This document shows positions 1 to 9,574 of a stretch of 64,000 bases of DNA, one piece after another; the first letter of the stretch is position 1; the number at the start of each line of letters is the position of its first letter. The notes under the pieces are model-generated. The model saw only the letters and a list, made by a program, of their open reading frames with translations. It was not told where the DNA came from and ran no database searches. Source of the DNA: Butyrivibrio sp. INlla14 (lineage in GTDB: Bacteria; Bacillota; Clostridia; Lachnospirales; Lachnospiraceae). A program made the position numbers and the translations under genes. The DNA lies in the NCBI RefSeq assembly GCF_900102515.1, contig NZ_FMVS01000022.1, forward strand, positions 1 through 64,000. Reading direction: 5' to 3'.

Positions 1-142
1 CAAGATCTGGTTCGTCACCGAGATACCTGCGCACTACTTCGGCAATCTTCCGATTGTCCTTCTCCAGTGCGCGCTCGTATTTCTCGGTGATCCGCTCCAG
101 ATCTTTCTTAAGTTCCTTCGTGCTTTTTTCTGCTCTAGGCAT
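1..142 (-). CDS. Small charged protein of an integrative element (3' part outside window)
   Basis: Reading leftward from an ATG at 142 the frame is open to the window edge for 47 codons. The visible part starts MPRAEKSTKELKKDL and is rich in Lys, Glu and Arg, probably helical. A GGAAAGGAG ribosome binding site lies just upstream (about 150-160). I do not recognise the family. It lies directly downstream of the excisionase gene on the same strand, so it probably belongs to the same mobile element. The C-terminus is not visible. Confidence 0.55.
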   Translation of the reverse strand, partial: MPRAEKSTKELKKDLERITEKYERALEKDNRKIAEVVRRYLGDEPDL

Positions 143-205
143 TTCTTTTCTCCTTTCCATCCATCGAATCCATCAGTCATTTTGTACCGGCTTACGGTAA
201 ATATG

Positions 206-439
206 TCAGCCGGTTACCGCACAGTTACAAATCGCTTTTACATCGTCACGGTTGCGAAGATCGTTCCCTTCATTGAGCTGGATGAACATTTCCAGTGCAT
301 CCGCCCGGATCAGAAGTCTTCGCCCAACCTTCAGTACAGGGAGCTTCTTCCATTCAATCAGTTTTCGGAGAGTATTTCTCCCGATACCGGTACGTTCCGA
401 AGCTTCATCTACCGTATAGGCGAGTTTGCTATCACGCAT
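206..439 (-). CDS. Excisionase-type MerR/HTH_17 DNA-binding protein
   Basis: A 77-residue protein with the layout of excisionase/HTH_17 proteins: a start like LAYTVDEASERTGIG, a recognition helix around RNTLRKLIEWKKLPVLKVG, and the RRLLIRADALEMFI strand-helix end typical of the family. Such proteins bind the ends of an integrative element and steer the integrase toward excision. A GGAGG site precedes the ATG. It is divergent from the XRE repressor at 651 and shares with it a control region full of TGCAT/ATGCA motifs. The family call is from motif shape; the role is inferred from the neighbouring integrase. Confidence 0.8.
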   Translation of the reverse strand: MRDSKLAYTVDEASERTGIGRNTLRKLIEWKKLPVLKVGRRLLIRADALEMFIQLNEGNDLRNRDDVKAICNCAVTG

Positions 440-458
440 TTCGTTTTCCTCCTTTCAT

Positions 459-515
459 TTGCATTATGCAATTTTCCTTTAATGCAAATATACTGCATAA
501 GGAATCCTTTGTCAA
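459..515 (-). promoter_or_regulatory. Promoter and operator region of the excisionase operon
   Basis: On the minus strand TTGACA (510-515) and TATATT (487-492) are 17 bp apart, a near-consensus sigma-A promoter pointing at the excisionase gene. Downstream of it lies a perfect palindrome TTGCAT-T-ATGCAA (459-471). Further ATGCA/TGCAT copies surround the promoter, a likely operator set for the divergent XRE repressor. Confidence 0.7.
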
Positions 516-546
516 GCAGTATGCAATTCTATATCTTTTTATATGA

Positions 547-582
547 TTGCATATTGCATTTCATAATTGATTGTGCTATAGT
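547..582 (+). promoter_or_regulatory. Promoter of the XRE repressor gene
   Basis: TTGCAT (554-559) and TATAGT (577-582) are spaced by 17 bp, upstream of the XRE gene at 651. The -35 hexamer is itself a TTGCAT motif, doubled at 547-552. Repressor binding to this repeat would cover its own -35 box, which suggests autoregulation. Confidence 0.6.
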
Positions 583-650
583 ACAAATGTACCCACCGGA
601 AGGAACAAAACGGAAAGGGAAACCACACCGATAGCGGGAGGCGTAAAGAA

Positions 651-1280
651 ATGAAAGACAAAGAATTACGCGTGATAATTGGAAGCAGAATTAAACAGAG
701 AAGGAAAGAACTGAACCTTCATCAGAAATATATAGCAGAGAAGATGGATGTAAACACATCCACCATACAGAGATATGAAGCAGGTACTATCGACAACACA
801 AAGAAACTCATTCTCGAAGGACTTGCAGATGCCCTCCACGTATCAGTGGAATGGCTTAAAGGTGAAACGGATGAATATACCACCGATATCACCGACAGCC
901 GCGATCTTAAGATCAGGGATCTTATGGGAAGGCTTGCGGTCACCGACCAGCAGGACTTAAGCAGCGAGGAATACGCATTTGCAAAAGACATACTCATATA
1001 TCTTCTGACCGAATACGAATCATTCCTGGATTCATTCAGATTCGCTTCCGGTCGCATCAAAGAAGATAAGTTCAATAAATCGCTTGCTAAGGCAACGGGG
1101 ATCGAGTCGCAGAAGGAATATAACGAGATTATGTTCCTCAGAGAAGTGACTCACACGATCAATGCCTATAACGATATATCCGATGTAATAAGGCTCTATA
1201 CCAGGAGTCCGAAGAAAGCGGAAGAAAGACTTGAAAGCCTGATGTCCTTCTACGAAGCCGCTGACGAGGACGAGGAATAG
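651..1280 (+). CDS. XRE-family (Cro/CI-type) repressor
   Basis: A 209-residue protein with an N-terminal HTH_3 domain at about residues 5-65: IGSRIKQRRKELNLHQ, then IAEKMDVNTSTIQRYEAG. The rest (about 75-209) is acidic, helical and not recognised; it could be an oligomerisation or sensor domain. The start is supported by GGGAGG nine bases upstream. It lies divergent to the excisionase and just ahead of the integrase. This is the usual place for the repressor controlling excision of an integrative element. The TGCAT/ATGCA repeats between the two divergent genes are the probable binding sites (inference). Confidence 0.85.
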   Translation: MKDKELRVIIGSRIKQRRKELNLHQKYIAEKMDVNTSTIQRYEAGTIDNTKKLILEGLADALHVSVEWLKGETDEYTTDITDSRDLKIRDLMGRLAVTDQQDLSSEEYAFAKDILIYLLTEYESFLDSFRFASGRIKEDKFNKSLAKATGIESQKEYNEIMFLREVTHTINAYNDISDVIRLYTRSPKKAEERLESLMSFYEAADEDEE

Positions 1281-1364
1281 ACAGCCACACGGAAAAACCG
1301 TATAGTTAATTAGAGCATTTCAACAGTTCCGGTTGCCTTCACAAGAGAGGAGGATTATTAATTC

Positions 1365-2654
1365 ATGGCAAAAGGATCTGTTAGAAAAAAAGGTAAAAAG
1401 TGGTACTACCGCTTCTATGTTGAGGATGCAAGCGGAAACCTGGTACAGAAGGAGTTTACAGGTACCGAAAGCAAAAGTGAGACCGAAAAGCTCTTAAGAC
1501 AGGCAATGGAGGACTACGAAGAAAAGAAATTCATTGCCAAAGCAGAAAACACCACACTCGGCGATCTGCTTGATGTGTGGGCTGAAGAAGACTTAAAGAC
1601 CGGGGCACTAAGCAACGGCACTGTAGAAAACTATCTCCAGACTATCCAGAGGATCAAGAAGCATCCGATCAGCAAGCGGAAACTCAAAACAATCACATCG
1701 GATCACCTGCAAAAGTTCATGGATCTGCTGGTATTCGGCGGAAGCGAGGGCGATTTTACATCAAACGGCTTCTCAAAGAACTATATGAGATCATACTCGG
1801 CGGTACTGCACGGAGCATTCCGATTCGCAGTATTTCCAAAGCAGCTCATAACCTTCAATCCAATGGACTATGTGGTGATACACAGCAACGTGACCGATAC
1901 GGAACTGTTCGCCGATGACGATGAGGCATCAGAAACTACTAAACCTCTCACACCCGAGGAATATCAGAAACTCATAGACTTCTTGGGTAAAAGAAGCAAA
2001 GATGCCATCCTTCCGGTTCAGATATCATACTTCACCGGACTTCGCATCGGAGAAGTGGCAGGACTGACCTGGCAGGATATAAATCTTGACGAGCAATACC
2101 TCACAGTCCGCAGGAGCATCCGCTATAACGGAGCAAGGCATACCACAGAGATCGGACCGACCAAGCGTGGCAAAGTACGTACGGTAGATTTCGGAGATAC
2201 ACTCACCGACATCCTGAGGAAAGCCAAAAAGGAGCAACACAGAAACCGGCTCCGCTACGGCGCACTGTATCATCACAACTACTACCGCGAAATCAAAGAG
2301 AAAAACCGCATCCACTACGAATTCTATCACTTAAGCGGGGAGGATATAGTTCCACCTGATTATCAGGAAATCGACTTCGTATGTAAACGCGAAGACGGAA
2401 GTCTTGAAATACCTGCCACCATCTCAGATGCCTGCAGATCAGCGGCTACTCACGTACCGGAATTAGAAGGCTTCCACTTCCACATGCTCCGCCACACTTA
2501 CACCACAAACATGCTGGCAAACGGAGCGATGCCGAAAGATGTTCAGGAAATGCTTGGTCACTCAGATGTAAGTACCACAATGAATATATACGCCCATGGT
2601 TCAAGAGAATCCAAGAAAAACAGTGCAAAACTCTTGGATAAAGTAGTCGGATAA
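1365..2654 (+). CDS. int: Tyrosine recombinase (Tn916/phage-type integrase)
   Basis: A 429-residue integrase. An N-terminal arm-binding domain resembling AP2/Tn916 Int (about residues 3-50) is followed by a SAM-like core-binding domain (about 60-170) and the catalytic domain. The catalytic set is complete: Arg227 in [13 protein letters not shown], His373 and Arg376 in HMLRHTY, His399 in LGHSDVSTT and the nucleophile Tyr409 in MNIYAH. The AGAGGAGG site ahead of the ATG is strong. With the XRE and excisionase genes it forms the recombination module of an integrative element lying mostly left of the window. Its position at the right end puts the element/chromosome boundary somewhere in 2655-2808; I could not identify the att core. 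Confidence 0.93.
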   Translation: MAKGSVRKKGKKWYYRFYVEDASGNLVQKEFTGTESKSETEKLLRQAMEDYEEKKFIAKAENTTLGDLLDVWAEEDLKTGALSNGTVENYLQTIQRIKKHPISKRKLKTITSDHLQKFMDLLVFGGSEGDFTSNGFSKNYMRSYSAVLHGAFRFAVFPKQLITFNPMDYVVIHSNVTDTELFADDDEASETTKPLTPEEYQKLIDFLGKRSKDAILPVQISYFTGLRIGEVAGLTWQDINLDEQYLTVRRSIRYNGARHTTEIGPTKRGKVRTVDFGDTLTDILRKAKKEQHRNRLRYGALYHHNYYREIKEKNRIHYEFYHLSGEDIVPPDYQEIDFVCKREDGSLEIPATISDACRSAATHVPELEGFHFHMLRHTYTTNMLANGAMPKDVQEMLGHSDVSTTMNIYAHGSRESKKNSAKLLDKVVG

Positions 2655-2659
2655 AAAAG

Positions 2660-2738
2660 TTTCCCTTGTATCTACCTTATAAGGGCAAAAACAAGGGAAA
2701 ACCGTATTCCGATTACAATATAAAGGCTCAAAAGCCTT
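2660..2738. repeat. Inverted repeats after the integrase (terminator and/or element end)
   Basis: A 10 bp perfect inverted repeat, TTTCCCTTGT (2660-2669) with ACAAGGGAAA (2691-2700), lies just after the integrase stop. A second hairpin follows, AAGGCT-CAAA-AGCCTT (2723-2738), and then another AAGGGAAAGTT copy (about 2746-2755). This may be a terminator or the arm-type binding region at the element end; the sequence alone does not decide. Confidence 0.45.
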
Positions 2739-2808
2739 GTAAATAAGGGAAAGTTAGCGGATCAGTTAGACAAACTGGAATTTGATTATTTCATTAACCA
2801 AATATTTG

Positions 2809-4743
2809 CTATAGCAATCCTTCGATAACACTTCCCGAAGCCCACGGCATAAGAGCGAACCAGGTAGATGCTGGTTCTCCATCTGAGTATTTTTCAGTAA
2901 GAAGACCCTCGCAGAAGCAAAAGCGCTCGGACATCCAACCGGTTCGGCCGTAACCATACTCGCTGTCCTTCGTATTAAACGTCTGAAGGCTCCATCCGAT
3001 GGTATCTTCCATTCGGCTCTTCACATACCGGTCATCACAAAATCCCAGATAATACCTCATTTCACTGATTACAGTACTAGACATGGGATGTATATGAGGA
3101 TTTGCAACGGAAGTAATGCTTCCGCCACAAGATGACCAACCTATTTCACTTAAAGGCCGAACCATAATGTGCGTATTGTACCCGAGCTTAAAGGTGAATT
3201 CATAGTAAAGTGCATCTCGAAGATGGTTAAGGAGATAGTTTTCACCCGTCAGTTCATGCAGAATTCGGACGGCGCGAATATAGCTTAGGATGCCTTCGCT
3301 GTCAACGGCTTTATCCGTATCGAGCGGCCCACCGTAACATTCGACCTTTTTGACAAAAGCGTTAAAGTAATGCTCTTCACTCTTCCGAAGCAGATTCATA
3401 TACATGCGATCATCTATCACCTGTTCGTACTTAGCCGTAGCTGCAAGGCACCATGCACTGCCCATAGAATCATACTCTAAGCCTGCGCCTGTTTTTTCTG
3501 ACATCGAAAACGGATATTCATTATCAGAATTCAGTTCTCTGTTTATCCGTTCAACAACTTTCCCGGCAAGATCAAGCCACTCTTCGTGAACGATTCCCCG
3601 TTTTTCTTTTTCATCACAATAAGCCTGCAAGAGGTAATATATCGCCTGCCCGTTAATATAGGAGCTGTGTCCGCCACTATGCATGCCGTTATACCACCAG
3701 CCATGTGCGGAAGGATGACCGTTTTCCATGCTTTCATACAAGAGCCCGGACGATGGATTAAAAGAATTTCTTACGGTTTGTTCTATAAAGGTCAGGCTTT
3801 GACTCCGTGCGACATCATCTCCGATACGATTAGCCCAAATAAGCATCGGAACAGCCACTACCAGACCATTGGTCCAGGAAATGGATGGGATCCGGTTATA
3901 GGATAAGCCATCTGCTCTATCATAGACAAAACCGGTATAAATCTTCTCCTCGTCAAGCCACGCGTAGTCACGGATCGCCGAGCAAAGCATTTTGAGAGCT
4001 TTGGGAGCATTCATTCCGGTAATCGATCTGGGACACTCATGATAACGAAAATAGCAATCTTCTATTGCAGGATATATCGCGCGCTCGTCCTCTCCTGAAT
4101 AGCAGTATACAGTCAGATCAAAGGTATAATGTTCGCCTGCAGAGAGCTTGAATGAATTTTTATCAGAAAGCGGCTCACGATCACGTACCGTGGCAGTCTG
4201 AACAAAAAGCCAAGGTGCATTTTCATATCCAAGCGTATAAGCTACGGACGAACCTCCATCTTCTTCTAAACAACACGAAAATCCACAGAACTGTTCAAGA
4301 GATCCATCCTTTCCGCTGATGACAGGAGCTGCCGATATCCCCGTTACCGTGCCATGATCATAAATCAGGCTGAGCGGTTCTGCGAGCCTGTCACTTCTTG
4401 TCATAAAGAAAGGTGATTCCGGCATGTCAGATGCGCCGGTTTTCAGTCTGGGGAATGCTTTTCGTCCGGAAGAAGGCATGTCCGCAGTGTTTCGGTCATA
4501 CATATATCCGGGCATGAAGAACTTTGGATTTTCAGCCTGAACCTGAACCTTCAACTGAATAACACCATTAAAGTCTTCGTGACCGGTATTTGTAATTGTT
4601 ACCTGATATATGTTTTTCAGACCATCTGCTGAAGCGGGAGTACACGAAAACTCGAGTCCATATTCCGAACACGAAACATATTGCTTAGCATCCCCTTTTT
4701 TTCTAGCCTGACAAACAATGGAAAAATATTTTTTTGAATCCAT
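2809..4743 (-). CDS. Putative six-hairpin glycosidase-like protein
   Basis: A 644-residue soluble protein without signal peptide. The N-terminal ~200 residues look beta-rich. Residues ~230-640 are helix-rich with many aromatic and Gly residues, as in (alpha/alpha)6-barrel glycosidases; examples are SISWTNGLVVAVPMLIWANR and GWWYNGMHSGGHSSYINGQA. I cannot name a GH family or the catalytic acids. It starts 42 bp after the GH42 gene with its own AAGGAG site, so the two form an operon that probably handled the same beta-galactoside substrate. The frame is intact although its partner carries a nonsense codon. Confidence 0.55.
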   Translation of the reverse strand: MDSKKYFSIVCQARKKGDAKQYVSCSEYGLEFSCTPASADGLKNIYQVTITNTGHEDFNGVIQLKVQVQAENPKFFMPGYMYDRNTADMPSSGRKAFPRLKTGASDMPESPFFMTRSDRLAEPLSLIYDHGTVTGISAAPVISGKDGSLEQFCGFSCCLEEDGGSSVAYTLGYENAPWLFVQTATVRDREPLSDKNSFKLSAGEHYTFDLTVYCYSGEDERAIYPAIEDCYFRYHECPRSITGMNAPKALKMLCSAIRDYAWLDEEKIYTGFVYDRADGLSYNRIPSISWTNGLVVAVPMLIWANRIGDDVARSQSLTFIEQTVRNSFNPSSGLLYESMENGHPSAHGWWYNGMHSGGHSSYINGQAIYYLLQAYCDEKEKRGIVHEEWLDLAGKVVERINRELNSDNEYPFSMSEKTGAGLEYDSMGSAWCLAATAKYEQVIDDRMYMNLLRKSEEHYFNAFVKKVECYGGPLDTDKAVDSEGILSYIRAVRILHELTGENYLLNHLRDALYYEFTFKLGYNTHIMVRPLSEIGWSSCGGSITSVANPHIHPMSSTVISEMRYYLGFCDDRYVKSRMEDTIGWSLQTFNTKDSEYGYGRTGWMSERFCFCEGLLTEKYSDGEPASTWFALMPWASGSVIEGLL

Positions 4744-4785
4744 AACATATTGCTCCTTACCTGCTTTATCTTCCGCAGTATTCGA

Positions 4786-6834
4786 CTATAACTTGTTTTT
4801 CAAAACAAGGTATTCTCTTCCTCCTAAGTTTATACTGCCGCTGATCCGATTTCCTGTCATCAGATTAATACCTTCCACGTTTGTTAATTCAATAATATCC
4901 GAAGTTACGTTCAAGTAGAATTCATAGGTTGCTTCTTTGCCTATTCTTTTATGATATTCTATTCCTGCAGGTATATCCTTTACTTCAATGCCGGATTCTG
5001 TCAACAAGCCTTTAATAAATTCGCTCAGACCATCGATCGAGCATCTGGCCGCCTGATAATAAGCTTTTCCATTTCCATGACACCTGCACGTTATGGCAGC
5101 CGTATCCTTATAGAAATCCTCCGTATATCTGCCCAATATCTGTGCATCATCTACTCTTAGTATTTCAGCGTAGTCTCTTACTTCAATTATCTTATCGATA
5201 CCCTTGTAATTGACGTGAATACCATTATTATCTGATGGATAAAGTGTATCGATCTCTTCACTGATCACGCCGAGCAGTTTTTTCAGTCCATCTCCCGGAA
5301 ATCCCCCCTGATAACAAAGACAGTTCTCATTAACATATCCGCTGATATAGGTCACAAGGATTGTTCCGCCCTTTTCAACAAAATCCGTTAATTCCTTTGC
5401 GATATCATCCTTCAGCATAAAAAGCATAGGGACTATGATTAACTTATACCGGTCAAGTTCATCCTCGGTAGAGATAACATCTGCCTCAACTCCGAACTCC
5501 ATAAGCTTTACCCAATAATCCCTGCATATGGAATCATATTTTTTGGTGGATCCGCCAAATGCTCCCGCACCGTCAATTGCCCACCAGTTGTCCCACTCAA
5601 AGATAATTGCCGCCTCATTGTTTTTTATGGATCCTTCAACTTCAGAAAGTTTCCTCAGTGTCTCCCCCGTTTTCTTTACTTCCTTAAAGATCCTGGTATC
5701 ATTTGTTCCGATATGGTCGATAACCGCGCCATGGAACTGTTCTGCCGCCCCTCTTGACTTGCGCATCTGAAAATACTGAATGGAATCAGCACCACAGGCA
5801 ATCGTCTGAATCGCGAACTGCTCATGAACTCCCGGTCTTTTGAGCTTATTAAACGGCATCCAATTAACCAGCCCCGGTGCACTTTCCATAAGCAGGAATG
5901 GCCTGTCCTTTTTCATTCCCCTCATTACCGCATTGTCAAATGCAGCAGACATCATCGTATCCCGATAAGTTTCATGATCGTTATGAAAAGCCGGATAGCT
6001 GTCCCAGGCTATCGCATCAATCTTTTTAGCCAAAACTCTGTAATCAATGCCATAATACCTGCCCATAAAGTTTGTTGTTATGGGAATCGAGGCATTTTTC
6101 GAATGCTCTCTTATAGCATCGATCTCTACGGAAAGATAATCCGAATAATTGCGGCTGGTAAATCTTTTCCACTCGAGATTGAGTCCCATTATAGCTGTCT
6201 GACCATTGTTGTATGGTGGATCGATCTCTTCAAAATCAGAATACCTTGCGCTCCAGAAGGTCGTCCACCATTCATGATTAAGCTCATCGATATTATTGTG
6301 GAACCTTTCTCTTAGATATTCCCTGAATTTTGCCTTGCACTTATCACAAAAACATTCCCCGCCAAATTCATTTGACACATGCCACATGATAAGGCCCGGA
6401 TGATCTCCGACCGTTTCAGCCAGTTTTCTGTCTATGATCCTTACTTTTTCCCTGTACTTTTCCGAAGACATACAGTGATTATGCCTTCCTCCGTGTCTGT
6501 TGCGAACTCCGTTTGCATCTACACGCATAACATCAGGATATTTATTGTCCAGCCACACAGGCCTGGCACCGGAAGGAGTGGCAAGGATCGTGCTGATCCC
6601 GTTTTGATACAGATCATCCATGATCTGCACCAACCAGTCCAGGTGGAACTCGCCTTACCTCGGTTCGTACATGGCCCATGAAAAAACACCTAAAGTGGCC
6701 TCGTTGATGCCTGCCTCTTTCATGTATTCAATATCCTGTTTCAAAATATCCGGCCTGTCCAGCCATTGCTCCGGATTATAATCTCCCCCATGAATGATCT
6801 TATTCATTGGTCTGCCGAAAACATATCTGTTCAT
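4786..6834 (-). pseudogene. GH42 beta-galactosidase with an in-frame TAA
   Basis: Two open stretches in the same frame together encode a ~683-residue GH42 beta-galactosidase. They are separated by one TAA (6655-6657) and no frameshift. The first part has the family start IHGGDYNPEQWLDRPDIL and ends ATLGVFSWAMYEPR. After the stop it continues GEFHLDW and ATPSGARPVWL exactly as GH42 proteins do, so a GAA-to-TAA change is the simplest explanation. The acid/base Glu (WHVSNEFGG) and nucleophile Glu (FLLMESAPG) are intact. The start is placed at 6834 because GGGAGAAAA precedes it. Downstream reinitiation at 6633 would give a protein lacking the first beta/alpha unit. It could also be a sequencing error. 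Confidence 0.85.
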
Positions 6835-6924
6835 GTTAATTTTTTCTCCCTTTGAAATAGATTTCAACCCTATCGTCAATAAAACTGGAATATTATGGTT
6901 CAATGCCCTAGAATCAAGTTACTG

Positions 6925-7497
6925 CTATGAATGAAAACATATTGAATCTATAGAATCATTTATAAAATCAATCTCAAAGTAATTTGTTGGTGCAAATATT
7001 CCATCCATTACAGTTTCATCTTTATATGTTATTTTTCTGGATTTGTCAGAAGGATTTGTTACTGTAACATCACAATAATTCAATAGATAAGAGCAAATTG
7101 CTGTAGCGTGAGAAACAATCAGTGCGGATTCTCCATCTTGAATTTTTCCAAGAATTGAATCAATCGCAATTTTCATTCTATTCTTAACATCATTTAATGA
7201 TTCACCATTAGGATTTCGATAATCATGGTCTAAATACTGCTTTAGCCAGAAATCTTCGAACGCCTCGCCAATGATTCTTTCATGTAATTCACTTACTACA
7301 ACAACGTTATCTGTAATAATTTTGGCAGTATCAATCGCTCTTTTATATGAAGAAGAAAAGCAATGATCAACTCTTTTCATAACTTCTTTCTTAGACTTGG
7401 CAAGAGCTATGCCTTCATCAGAAAGAGGGATCATTGATGTTTCTATTTTTATCTTTTCCGGTATAGAGTGTCTCATTAGGTAAATCTTTTTTGACAT
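6925..7497 (-). CDS. Histidine phosphatase family protein
   Basis: About 190 residues of the phosphoglycerate mutase-like superfamily. The catalytic motif near the N-terminus reads LMRHSIPEK (RHG is the usual form; here RHS), and the second catalytic His is in ALIVSHATAI. Enzymes of this family hydrolyse phosphate esters through a phosphohistidine; the substrate is not predictable. The start at 7497 (MSKKIYLMRHS) is preferred over an ATG nine codons upstream because the family begins here and an AGGA lies five bases before it. It is downstream of the terminator at 7552, so transcribed separately from the ABC operon. Confidence 0.8.
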   Translation of the reverse strand: MSKKIYLMRHSIPEKIKIETSMIPLSDEGIALAKSKKEVMKRVDHCFSSSYKRAIDTAKIITDNVVVVSELHERIIGEAFEDFWLKQYLDHDYRNPNGESLNDVKNRMKIAIDSILGKIQDGESALIVSHATAICSYLLNYCDVTVTNPSDKSRKITYKDETVMDGIFAPTNYFEIDFINDSIDSICFHS

Positions 7498-7551
7498 AAT
7501 CATCCTATATATTAAAAAAATCATTTCTTTGATGATACTATATCCAAACGC

Positions 7552-7596
7552 CTAAAAAAAGAGGATTCCTGAAGAATCATCCTCAGAAATCCTCTT
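7552..7596 (-). terminator. Rho-independent terminator of the ABC/chimeric ORF operon
   Basis: Read leftward, a 14 bp stem with one mismatch (AAGAGGATT-C/T-CTGA) is followed by a run of seven Ts (plus-strand A-run 7554-7560). It ends the operon finishing at 7611. Confidence 0.85.
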
Positions 7597-7610
7597 AATA
7601 TCACTAATTT

Positions 7611-7919
7611 TTATCTTCCGATAATCTTGTCAACTTTTTTATTCAGTTCCTCAATTCTATCTGTAAAAGGAATAATGGGTTCATCGGGAACTATCTTTCG
7701 CATGACCTTGTCGCGAATCATAAAATTCGTGGCGCTCTTATCTTCATCAATCAAGATCAGTTTAACGCCGCAGCCGATTGCCTCAACTATGTTTGCGGCT
7801 TGAGATACGCTTCCGCTGGCATTCCGAAGCCCCATATCGCTGTAATAATACTTTGCAGGTGTTCCTATATATTTTCGCCCCTTCACATCATATCTAACAG
7901 CTTTTTCCGTCTTATTCAC
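7611..7919 (-). pseudogene. Chimeric ORF: DUF4143-ATPase piece joined to an ABC-class ATPase piece
   Basis: This 102-residue frame is a join of two unrelated fragments. Residues ~6-32 (VRYDVKGRKYIGTPAKYYYSDMGLRN) match the middle of AAA ATPases with a DUF4143 domain. Residues ~35-100, beginning SVSQAANIVEAIGCGVK and continuing LILIDEDKSATNFMIRD, match the Walker B part of the 'predicted ATPase of the ABC class' family, whose Walker A part is missing. Neither fragment could work alone. The start codon overlaps the stop of the upstream ABC gene (ATGA), so it may still be translated. I regard it as a recombination scar; a new small protein is possible but unsupported. Confidence 0.7.
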
Positions 7920-9574
7920 GAAATCCGTCCGCCTTCCATCGCCAATGTTTTCTCTGCAATCCTCATGGTTGACTCTCTGTGAGATACAAGGAGGACAGTC
8001 TTTTCTCTCCCTTCTTCTTTAAGAGATTTCAGAATCACAGCTTCATTGAGACTATCAAGATTGCTTGTTGGTTCGTCGAGAAGCATAAACGGTGCATTAT
8101 GAAGAAACGCCCTTGCAAGTCCTATTCTCTGCCTCTCACCGCCGGACAAGGTGCTTCCCAGTTCTCCGACTTCGGTTTCATATCCCTTCGGAAGCGTCAT
8201 AATAAAGTCATGTATAGAAGCCTTTTTGCATGCCTTCACAACTTCTTCGTCAGTTGCATCAAGTTTTCCGATGCGGATATTGTTACTAATCGTATCTTTG
8301 AAAAGCTCTGTTTCCTGAGTCATGTAGCTTTCCATGTCCCGAAGATCCGCTGTGTTTATCTCACTTACATTTCTTCCGGATACCGAGATTTCTCCATTAC
8401 AGGCATTCCAGAATCTCATGAGAAGCTTTAAAAGTGTAGACTTGCCACACCCACTCTTTCCAACAATACCGACAATCTTTCCCTTTGGCACCTGCAGCGA
8501 TATGTTATTCAGCACATTTTCTCCTGCGTAGGCAAAAGAAACGTTTTTTACTTCCGCACCGTCAAAAATTGCAGATGCCTTCCCTGTTATGTCTTCCGTC
8601 TCCGGCTCTTCGTCTATGATTGCAAGGACTCTTGCACCTGAAGCCACTGTACTCTGAAGAGTTGTACCAAGTGACGCAAGTGCGGTAACAGGTCCGAAGG
8701 ATGACATGAGAGCGATCATCGGTATAAGGAATCCGTCAAATCCAATCTGCCCGGCTTGATAAAGCCATGCGCAAACCAGCAGCATTGCGATATCGGAGAT
8801 CAGTATCAGCATATTTGCTATCGCCATGTTGGTTCCGGTAAGCTTACTCAAAACTCCCTGCCTCTCCGAAAGCGCTCTCGTTTTATCACTTATCTCTTTC
8901 AGTCTCTTTTCTCCAAAGGAATACTGAAGTATATCATCGATTCCCCTTATGCTTTCAAGCATATGTGCTGAAAGTTCTCCTGACTGCGCCCGAAGTTCAT
9001 CGCCCGTTGTACCGCTCCGCTTTGAAATGATGATAGGAAGAATCACGCCTACAAGAGTAAACGCAATTAGTGCGGCGATACCAAGAAGCGGGTGAAAGCT
9101 TCCGATAAACAGACACATAATCGTTTCCGATACTATAGCGATGCATATCGGCGAGATAGTATGTGCATAAAACACCTCCAGAAGCTCCACATCCGATGTG
9201 ATGAGAGATATCAGATCTCCTTTATCCCTTCCTTCAAGCTTTGCAGGGCATAGCCTTCTGAGTGCTTTAAACACTTTGTCTCTTATGATCGCGAGCAGCG
9301 TAAATGCTATATAATGATTCGTCCGCTGCTCTGTAAACCTGAATATCGCTCGCAGTATCGCAAATGATAAAAGCAGCCATACAAGCATGTTCCAAGATAA
9401 CTTTGTTTGTATCCCAAGCCCTATGAGTATTGCTTCTCCACCAAGTATCGGAATGAACTCTGCTGTAAAGAAGCCAAGTGTTCCGAGCACGACAGCCAGG
9501 ATCATAAACCCGGAGAGAGGCTTTACAAGCTTAAGCATTCTTAACAGAATCAGTGCTTTGTTTTGCTTTTTCAT
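7916..9574 (-). CDS. ABC transporter, fused permease/ATPase (CydC-like half)
   Basis: A 552-residue half-transporter: about six membrane segments in residues 15-300, then an ABC domain from ~330. Walker A is GIVGKSGCGKSTLL, the signature LSGGERQRIGLARA and Walker B FMLLDEPTSNLD, all intact, with the H-loop in VLLVSHRES. It resembles the CydC/CydD-type thiol exporters and related heterodimeric exporters; the substrate is unknown. It begins with an ATGA overlap on the preceding half-transporter, so the two were meant to form a heterodimer. That partner has lost its ATPase core, so this half may have no functional partner. Confidence 0.85.
   Translation of the reverse strand: MKKQNKALILLRMLKLVKPLSGFMILAVVLGTLGFFTAEFIPILGGEAILIGLGIQTKLSWNMLVWLLLSFAILRAIFRFTEQRTNHYIAFTLLAIIRDKVFKALRRLCPAKLEGRDKGDLISLITSDVELLEVFYAHTISPICIAIVSETIMCLFIGSFHPLLGIAALIAFTLVGVILPIIISKRSGTTGDELRAQSGELSAHMLESIRGIDDILQYSFGEKRLKEISDKTRALSERQGVLSKLTGTNMAIANMLILISDIAMLLVCAWLYQAGQIGFDGFLIPMIALMSSFGPVTALASLGTTLQSTVASGARVLAIIDEEPETEDITGKASAIFDGAEVKNVSFAYAGENVLNNISLQVPKGKIVGIVGKSGCGKSTLLKLLMRFWNACNGEISVSGRNVSEINTADLRDMESYMTQETELFKDTISNNIRIGKLDATDEEVVKACKKASIHDFIMTLPKGYETEVGELGSTLSGGERQRIGLARAFLHNAPFMLLDEPTSNLDSLNEAVILKSLKEEGREKTVLLVSHRESTMRIAEKTLAMEGGRIS

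Noticed and set aside
182..634. A 150-residue plus-strand ORF opposite the excisionase
   Set aside because: It is antisense to a well-supported gene and to its operator region; the composition is not protein-like.
2655..2808. Exact att core of the left integrase
   Set aside because: Several AAGGGAAA copies occur, but the other end of that element is outside the window, so no repeat pair can be shown.
6655..6657. Recoding (selenocysteine or pyrrolysine) of the GH42 stop
   Set aside because: The codon is TAA, not TGA or TAG, and the position is a normal Glu in the family.
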